Origin: an uncultured Clostridia bacterium
GTDB lineage: Bacteria; Bacillota; Clostridia; Peptostreptococcales; Acidaminobacteraceae
Reading direction: 5' to 3'
Assembly (NCBI GenBank): GCA_945950065.1
Contig: CAMFGQ010000049.1
Coordinates: 1-9,953 of the forward strand
Length of the DNA: 9,953 bases
Shown here one piece after another: positions 6,459-9,953 of this stretch (positions are counted from its first letter, which is position 1; each line of letters starts with the position of its first letter). The position numbers and the translations under genes were made by a program. The notes below the pieces were generated by a model that was given only the letters and a program-made list of their open reading frames with translations, did no database searches and was not told the DNA's origin.

Positions 6459-6893
6459 ATGAACATTGAACAATTGATAAAAGACTCCCCTGATGCCATC
6501 ATCGTCCTGGATGAAAAGGATCTGGTGGTCTATTGGAACCGAGGTGCAACCGAAACCTTTGGCTATACAGAAGAAGAAATGATGGGACAGCATCTAGATA
6601 ACATTGTTCCTGAAAAACTACGCAAGCGCCATACGGAGGCCTTTCTTAAGTATGTTGAAACAGGTCAGTCCAAGTATGAGCGTGGCCACACCATGGCTGT
6701 CCCTGCTACCCATAAAGATGGAAGGAGACTTTCCATTGCGTTTCGCATTAGTGCAGAAGTCATCCATGGACAGGTAAAGTATGTTGCTGCCATTGTGCGT
6801 GATGTTACGGATACATGGCAAAAGAACATGGAGCAGATCCGTCGAATCAAAGAACTGGAAGCAATGCTAAAAGAAAAAGAGAAGCATCTCTAG
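6459..6893 (+). CDS. Stand-alone PAS domain protein
   Basis: A 144-aa protein consisting of one PAS domain (about 1-117) and a short C-terminal helix (118-144) that is likely a coiled coil, rich in Lys/Glu/Leu. PAS marks are SPDAIIVLDEKDLVVYWNRGA (10-30), ETFGYTEEEMMGQ (32-44), HKDGRR and the closing AAIVRDVTD (110-118). There is no kinase, cyclase, HTH or methyl-accepting output domain and no membrane segment, so it probably senses a small ligand or redox state and acts through dimerisation or a partner. Ligand unknown; no heme-type ligand can be assigned from sequence. AGGAGG at 5-6-base spacing supports the start. It is monocistronic, ending at a shared terminator. Confidence 0.88.
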   Translation: MNIEQLIKDSPDAIIVLDEKDLVVYWNRGATETFGYTEEEMMGQHLDNIVPEKLRKRHTEAFLKYVETGQSKYERGHTMAVPATHKDGRRLSIAFRISAEVIHGQVKYVAAIVRDVTDTWQKNMEQIRRIKELEAMLKEKEKHL

Positions 6894-6900
6894 GAAGTAA

Positions 6901-6926
6901 AAAATCGGTTCCCTTGAACCGATTTT
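6901..6926. terminator. Bidirectional terminator between the PAS gene and the iron-sulfur gene
   Basis: AAAATCGGTTC and GAACCGATTTT form a perfect 11-base stem around a 4-base loop. It starts seven bases after the PAS stop on the plus strand and 19 bases after the iron-sulfur gene stop on the minus strand. Both strands end in T-runs, TTTT on plus and TTTTTT on minus, so it can serve both converging genes. Confidence 0.92.
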
Positions 6927-6945
6927 GCAATCATCTCTTTTTCTC

Positions 6946-7698
6946 TTAGGACTGATCGAGGACCTCTCCAGAGGTTGAAAGTACCGTTATCTGCCAGGGA
7001 ATGATTTTTCCACTGATACGCATAGCCTCTCTGACAGCCTTTTCAAGGCCAGAACAGCAAGGTACTTCCATGCGAACAAGCTGTAAACTCTTTACATCAT
7101 TTTCCATGAGGATCGCTGCTAACTTCTCACTGTAGTCACCTGCATCCAGTTTAGGACAACCAATCAGTGTGACTCTTCCCTTCATAAACTGATCATGGAA
7201 GTTGCCCATGGCATAAGCTGAACAATCTGCTGCAACAAGAAGCTTTGCATCTGTATAGAAGTCTGCCTTAACAGGTGCCAGTTTTAGCTGAACAGGCCAT
7301 TGTCTGAGTTCACTTTGGGTATTGTTGGTTTTAGGCTGAACTTGTTGAGCCCTTAAGGGTAGTGTTTTGGACATGCTTCCAGGACAACCACCCGCTGGTT
7401 TTGTTTGGAGTGTTTTCGCTGCCTTACCAGGACATCCACCTCCTTCGCAGGAAGCTGCTTCTGCTTTCTTTTTCTCTTCTACAGCCTTCTCGTCATAGGC
7501 TAGGGCTTCTCTTTCTTCAAAGGAAATAGCACCTGTAGGACAAACAGGAAGACAGTTTCCCAGTCCATCACAGTAATCATCTCTTAGGAGTTTTGCCTTT
7601 CCATCCACAAGACCAATGGCCCCTTCTTGACAGGCTTTTGTACAGAGACCACAGCCTACACATTTATCTTCATCTATTTTAATAATTTTTCGAATCAT
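6946..7698 (-). CDS. Ferredoxin-like iron-sulfur protein with a cysteine-rich middle and C-terminal domain
   Basis: A 250-aa cytoplasmic redox protein. Residues 1-60 are a ferredoxin fold: the first site CVGCGLCTKAC (C13, C16, C19, C23) is canonical, while the second, CDGLGNCLPVCP (C43, C49, C53), lacks one of the four usual cysteines. A linker follows with GGCPG repeated at 87-91 and 103-107, each followed by a KTL. The C-terminal domain (about 140-250) has C159, GCPKLD (C181) and PCCSG (C214, C215). Similar proteins occur in Clostridia beside Crp/Fnr regulators and, as I recall, often near hybrid-cluster protein genes; no such gene is in this window. An electron-transfer or redox-sensing role is inferred. 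GGAGA at normal spacing supports the start at 7698. It is divergent from the Crp-type gene with an inverted repeat between them. Confidence 0.85.
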   Translation of the reverse strand: MIRKIIKIDEDKCVGCGLCTKACQEGAIGLVDGKAKLLRDDYCDGLGNCLPVCPTGAISFEEREALAYDEKAVEEKKKAEAASCEGGGCPGKAAKTLQTKPAGGCPGSMSKTLPLRAQQVQPKTNNTQSELRQWPVQLKLAPVKADFYTDAKLLVAADCSAYAMGNFHDQFMKGRVTLIGCPKLDAGDYSEKLAAILMENDVKSLQLVRMEVPCCSGLEKAVREAMRISGKIIPWQITVLSTSGEVLDQS

Positions 7699-7727
7699 TG
7701 TTTTCTCCTTTTTTATTGATCATCTAG

Positions 7728-7733
7728 AGTTTA
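7728..7733 (-). promoter_or_regulatory. Candidate -10 box of the iron-sulfur gene
   Basis: TAAACT on the minus strand matches the -10 consensus at four of six positions and has no good -35. If the RNA starts near 7721, the inverted repeat at 7755-7770 is centred at -41.5, the classical place for a Crp/Fnr activator that replaces the -35 contact. Confidence 0.35.
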
Positions 7734-7758
7734 ACATGACTACCTTTTGGGGTATGTT
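7731..7758 (+). promoter_or_regulatory. Candidate promoter of the Crp/Fnr-type gene
   Basis: TTAACA (7731-7736, five of six to consensus), a 16-base spacer, then TATGTT (7753-7758, four of six). The inverted repeat at 7755-7770 overlaps the -10 and the expected start, which would suit autorepression. Confidence 0.4.
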
Positions 7759-7770
7759 GTTTTTACAACA
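7755..7770. promoter_or_regulatory. Inverted repeat TGTTGT-N4-ACAACA, candidate Crp/Fnr-family operator
   Basis: Two perfect 6-base arms around TTTT in the 85-base gap between the divergent iron-sulfur and Crp-type genes. The layout (short arms, few central bases) resembles Crp/Fnr-family sites, though the bases differ from the E. coli FNR site TTGAT-N4-ATCAA and the CRP site TGTGA-N6-TCACA. Regulation by the adjacent gene is inferred from position. Confidence 0.55.
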
Positions 7771-7783
7771 CAGGAGGAAATAA

Positions 7784-8398
7784 ATGAATGCTCTTTTCAA
7801 ATCCATCGATCATCCAGAGGAACTGATTCAAGAACTCTCTGGTCAAATAAAAACCTATGAAGAGGAAGAAGAGATCCTCTCACAAGGTGATTCACTCAAT
7901 AGCATTGCCACCATTCTCAGTGGAGAGGTTCATCTTCTACGTTATGATTATTGGGGAGGTCAACATCTCTTAACCCGTTTAGCAGAGGGGGATTTTTTTG
8001 GTGAGAGTTACGCTCTGGCTAAAGAAAAGCTTCAAGTGAGTGTGGTGGCCAAAAGCCCAGCTAAAATCCTCTTTCTACCTCTGGATAAGGTTCTTGAGCA
8101 CGAGAAGCTGCGGGAGAATCTGCTGTTTATTTTGTCAAAGAAGAATCTCTTTCTCACCTCAAAACTTCACCACATCACAAAAAGAAGCTCAAGAGAAAAA
8201 CTCCTAAGCTTTCTTTCTGAACAAGCAAGCCTGCAGGGAAGCAGCTTTAAGCTCCCATATAATCGACAACAGCTTGCTGATTATCTTGCCATGGATCGTT
8301 CTGCTCTCTCTTCACTTTTAAGTAAACTCCAAAAGGAAGGGATGTTAAGCTACAAAGGAGCAGAGTTTCATCTTCATAAGTCCACAGAGGACTACTAA
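7784..8398 (+). CDS. Crp/Fnr-family transcriptional regulator
   Basis: A 204-aa regulator. Residues 1-110 form a cyclic-nucleotide-binding-type beta-roll (EEILSQGDSLNSIATILSGEVHLL, 29-52; LAEGDFFGESYAL, 66-78). A dimer helix follows at about 105-135, and a winged helix-turn-helix at about 158-195 with recognition segment NRQQLADYLAMDRSALSSLLSKL starting at 160. There is no cysteine in the protein, so it cannot carry an Fnr-type Fe-S cluster. The beta-roll motif lacks the full cAMP-binding RxS pattern, so the effector is probably another ligand or heme; this is inference. AGGAGG with a 6-base spacer supports the start. It shares its control region with the iron-sulfur gene, its probable target. 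Its stop overlaps that of ppa by four bases. Confidence 0.9.
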   Translation: MNALFKSIDHPEELIQELSGQIKTYEEEEEILSQGDSLNSIATILSGEVHLLRYDYWGGQHLLTRLAEGDFFGESYALAKEKLQVSVVAKSPAKILFLPLDKVLEHEKLRENLLFILSKKNLFLTSKLHHITKRSSREKLLSFLSEQASLQGSSFKLPYNRQQLADYLAMDRSALSSLLSKLQKEGMLSYKGAEFHLHKSTEDY

Positions 8399-8934
8399 AG
8401 CTCTTCTGCTTTTCCAAATTTCTCCCGATAACGATCAAGGGCATCTTGAATAATCTCCACCGCATCTTCCCTGGTCCCTAGACTTTCAACAGCTGTTTCT
8501 TTTCCCTCTAGTGCTTTATAGACTTCAAAGAAATGCTGCATTTCACTAAACAAATGCTCAGGCAGTTCTGAAATGTCTTGATAAGAACTAAAACTAGGAT
8601 CATCAAGGGCTACAGCAATGATTTTTTCATCATCAAAACCACTGTCCTTCATACGAATCACACCTAAGGGCTTACAGTGAACCAGGGTCAGAGGGAGAAT
8701 CGGTTCCGAGCTAATGAGAAGCACATCCAGTGGATCCAGATCTCTAGCATAGCTTCTTGGAATAAAGCCATAATTTGCGGGATAGTGGGTGGAGGTATAG
8801 AGAATACGATCCAGCTTCAATAGCCCCGTCTCTTTGTCCAGCTCATATTTTACTTTACTCCCTTTTGTAATCTCGATAATGGCTAAAAAATCTTTTTCAG
8901 TATATTTCGGATCAATGTCATGCCAACTATTCAT
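8395..8934 (-). CDS. ppa: Inorganic pyrophosphatase, family I
   Basis: This cytoplasmic Mg-dependent enzyme hydrolyses pyrophosphate to phosphate, pulling biosynthetic reactions forward. The 179-aa length fits bacterial family I enzymes. The signature DLDPLD (65-70) gives D65, D67 and D70, and other catalytic residues fall at the same numbers as in the E. coli enzyme: R43, Y55, D97, D102 and K104, with YK at 139-140. HYPANYGFIPRSY (50-62) and HFFEVYKALEGK (134-145) are also typical. AGGAGG five bases before the ATG supports the start at 8934. It lies 75 bases downstream of the ABC transporter gene on the same strand. It overlaps the Crp-type gene tail to tail by four bases, leaving no terminator between them. 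Confidence 0.96.
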   Translation of the reverse strand: MNSWHDIDPKYTEKDFLAIIEITKGSKVKYELDKETGLLKLDRILYTSTHYPANYGFIPRSYARDLDPLDVLLISSEPILPLTLVHCKPLGVIRMKDSGFDDEKIIAVALDDPSFSSYQDISELPEHLFSEMQHFFEVYKALEGKETAVESLGTREDAVEIIQDALDRYREKFGKAEEL

Positions 8935-8980
8935 TGCAGCCTCCTTTTGCTTCCTTTTACCCTATCCACGCTTGTTTAAA

Positions 8981-8995
8981 TGATGGCTTTCATCA
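8981..8995 (-). terminator. Weak hairpin between the ABC transporter gene and ppa
   Basis: TGATG and CATCA pair around a 5-base loop, 14 bases after the ABC transporter stop on the minus strand, followed by TTTAAAC. It is a weak terminator at best; read-through into ppa is possible. Confidence 0.25.
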
Positions 8996-9009
8996 ATCTG
9001 TTGAGGTCC

Positions 9010-9953
9010 CTACTGATACCTCTGGGCTTGAACTGTATACATCCTCTCGTATAACCCACCCTTTAACATCAGTTCCTCATGGCTTCCTTCTTCAACTACC
9101 TTCCCCTGATCCATGACAAGAATACGATGAGCATGACGTGTTGAACTCAGTCTATGGGATATAAAGAGTCCTGTTTTATTCTTGACCAGTTCAAGCATCA
9201 TGCTAAAGATTTCTTCTTCGCTTCTTGGGTCAAGAGCTGCTGTAGGTTCATCAAGAAGCATCATCTCACCTCCACGGTAGAGGCTTCTGGCAAGAGCAAG
9301 CTTTTGTGCTTGTCCACCCGAAGAGAGGACACCATCTTCATACAGATGTCGACTGAGATAGGTGTTCATACCTCTTTTTAGGGAAGAAACCCACCTCTCC
9401 ATGCCCACCTCCTCCAGTGCAGCTTGGAGTCCTTCTCTGTCCTCAATTTCCTTGTCCACTTTTTTACAGGAGAGAATCTCAGAGATTTTCAGGGGTGGCA
9501 AAGAGAAATCTTGAAAAGTCGGTGAAAGGAGTTCTCGATAGACCTCTTTGGGAAATCTCTCAATGTCTACGCCATTGAGGTAGATCTTGCCCTTTGTCGG
9601 TGGATAAAAACCACAGAGGAGCTTCATCAGCGTGGTTTTCCCTGCACCATTTTGTCCGACGATTGCCGTAATCTTTCCTGGTTCGATATCAAAGTCACAA
9701 TCCTCTAGAATCAGTCTTTTCGATGTAGGATAGTGAAAAGAAACCTTCTCCCCCCTAAAATGCAGCCCTTTTTTCGCTTGCTCTATGGCCTCTTTCACAT
9801 CGTCGACAAGAAGAAGGACCCCTCTCTCCACTTTCTGATCTAGATACTCAAAGAGAGGTTTTACCAAAAGCCCCCGAGCCACCACCTGGGTAAACTGAGA
9901 AAAAAAGAGCTGCAAGGAAAGGCTAAACTGTCTTCCTACGCCATAGAGGAGAA
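9010..9953 (-). CDS. ABC transporter, ATP-binding/permease protein, 5' part missing
   Basis: The C-terminal 313 residues of an ABC protein whose reading frame is open to the right edge. The first 35 or so visible residues, ending ARGLLVKPLFEYLD, look like the end of an exporter membrane domain, so the TTG at 9915 is not the true start. The nucleotide-binding domain has Walker A GQNGAGKT (99-106), a Q-loop in FQDFS (Q147), signature SSGGQ (210-214) in place of LSGGQ, Walker B MMLLDE (230-235), D-loop AALD and the switch histidine in FISHR (H266). Energy-driven export is the likely role, with an unknown substrate. Similar Firmicute proteins are half-transporters working as homo- or heterodimers. 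The ABC gene reads towards ppa, with which it may be co-transcribed. Confidence 0.9.
   Translation of the reverse strand, partial: LLYGVGRQFSLSLQLFFSQFTQVVARGLLVKPLFEYLDQKVERGVLLLVDDVKEAIEQAKKGLHFRGEKVSFHYPTSKRLILEDCDFDIEPGKITAIVGQNGAGKTTLMKLLCGFYPPTKGKIYLNGVDIERFPKEVYRELLSPTFQDFSLPPLKISEILSCKKVDKEIEDREGLQAALEEVGMERWVSSLKRGMNTYLSRHLYEDGVLSSGGQAQKLALARSLYRGGEMMLLDEPTAALDPRSEEEIFSMMLELVKNKTGLFISHRLSSTRHAHRILVMDQGKVVEEGSHEELMLKGGLYERMYTVQAQRYQ

Noticed and set aside
7716..7723. TTGATCAT resembling half of an FNR site upstream of the iron-sulfur gene
   Set aside because: The second half (ATCAA at the correct spacing) is missing, and it falls downstream of the expected promoter of that gene.
9010..9915. 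Complete ABC ATP-binding protein starting at TTG 9915
   Set aside because: The frame stays open to the right edge and the residues before 9915 continue a membrane-domain-like sequence; the gene is a partial fusion of membrane and ATP-binding domains.

Overview
The window looks like chromosomal DNA of a low- to mid-GC Firmicute (Bacillota). Nearly every start codon has a strong AGGAGG-type ribosome binding site at normal spacing. Genes are packed tightly, terminators are simple hairpins followed by T-runs, and the proteins most resemble Bacilli/Clostridia families. A pyruvate-dehydrogenase-type complex together with a multi-cysteine ferredoxin beside a Crp/Fnr regulator suggests an anaerobe or facultative anaerobe. 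I cannot name the genus. I see no insertion sequence, prophage, tRNA, rRNA or CRISPR array.

Left part (1-2774, minus strand): a 2-oxoacid dehydrogenase operon read right to left, E1 alpha, E1 beta (8-base overlap), then E2, which runs off the left edge. Its leader holds a perfect 14-base palindrome, two further inverted repeats, and a possible 17-codon leader ORF overlapping the E1 alpha start.

Middle part (2775-6212, minus strand): thyX (FAD-dependent thymidylate synthase), a YrdB-like membrane protein, a Suppressor-of-fused (SUFU) domain protein and an amidohydrolase-superfamily enzyme, in transcription order. Hairpins lie after thyX, after the SUFU gene and after the amidohydrolase. The amidohydrolase lacks the usual first metal-binding HxH, and ThyX lacks the canonical RHR signature.

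Right part (6213-9953): a stand-alone PAS protein (+) and an iron-sulfur protein (-) converge on a shared bidirectional terminator. The iron-sulfur gene is divergent from a Crp/Fnr-type regulator (+), and the 85-base gap between them holds an inverted repeat well placed to act on both promoters. The regulator converges on, and overlaps by four bases, the gene for a family I inorganic pyrophosphatase (-). The last gene (-) is an ABC transporter whose 5' end lies beyond the right edge.

Most genes here are ordinary housekeeping or redox genes. The most testable points are the Crp/iron-sulfur divergent control region, the variant active-site motifs in the amidohydrolase and ThyX, and the PDH leader. 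I do not see a clear new multi-gene system.
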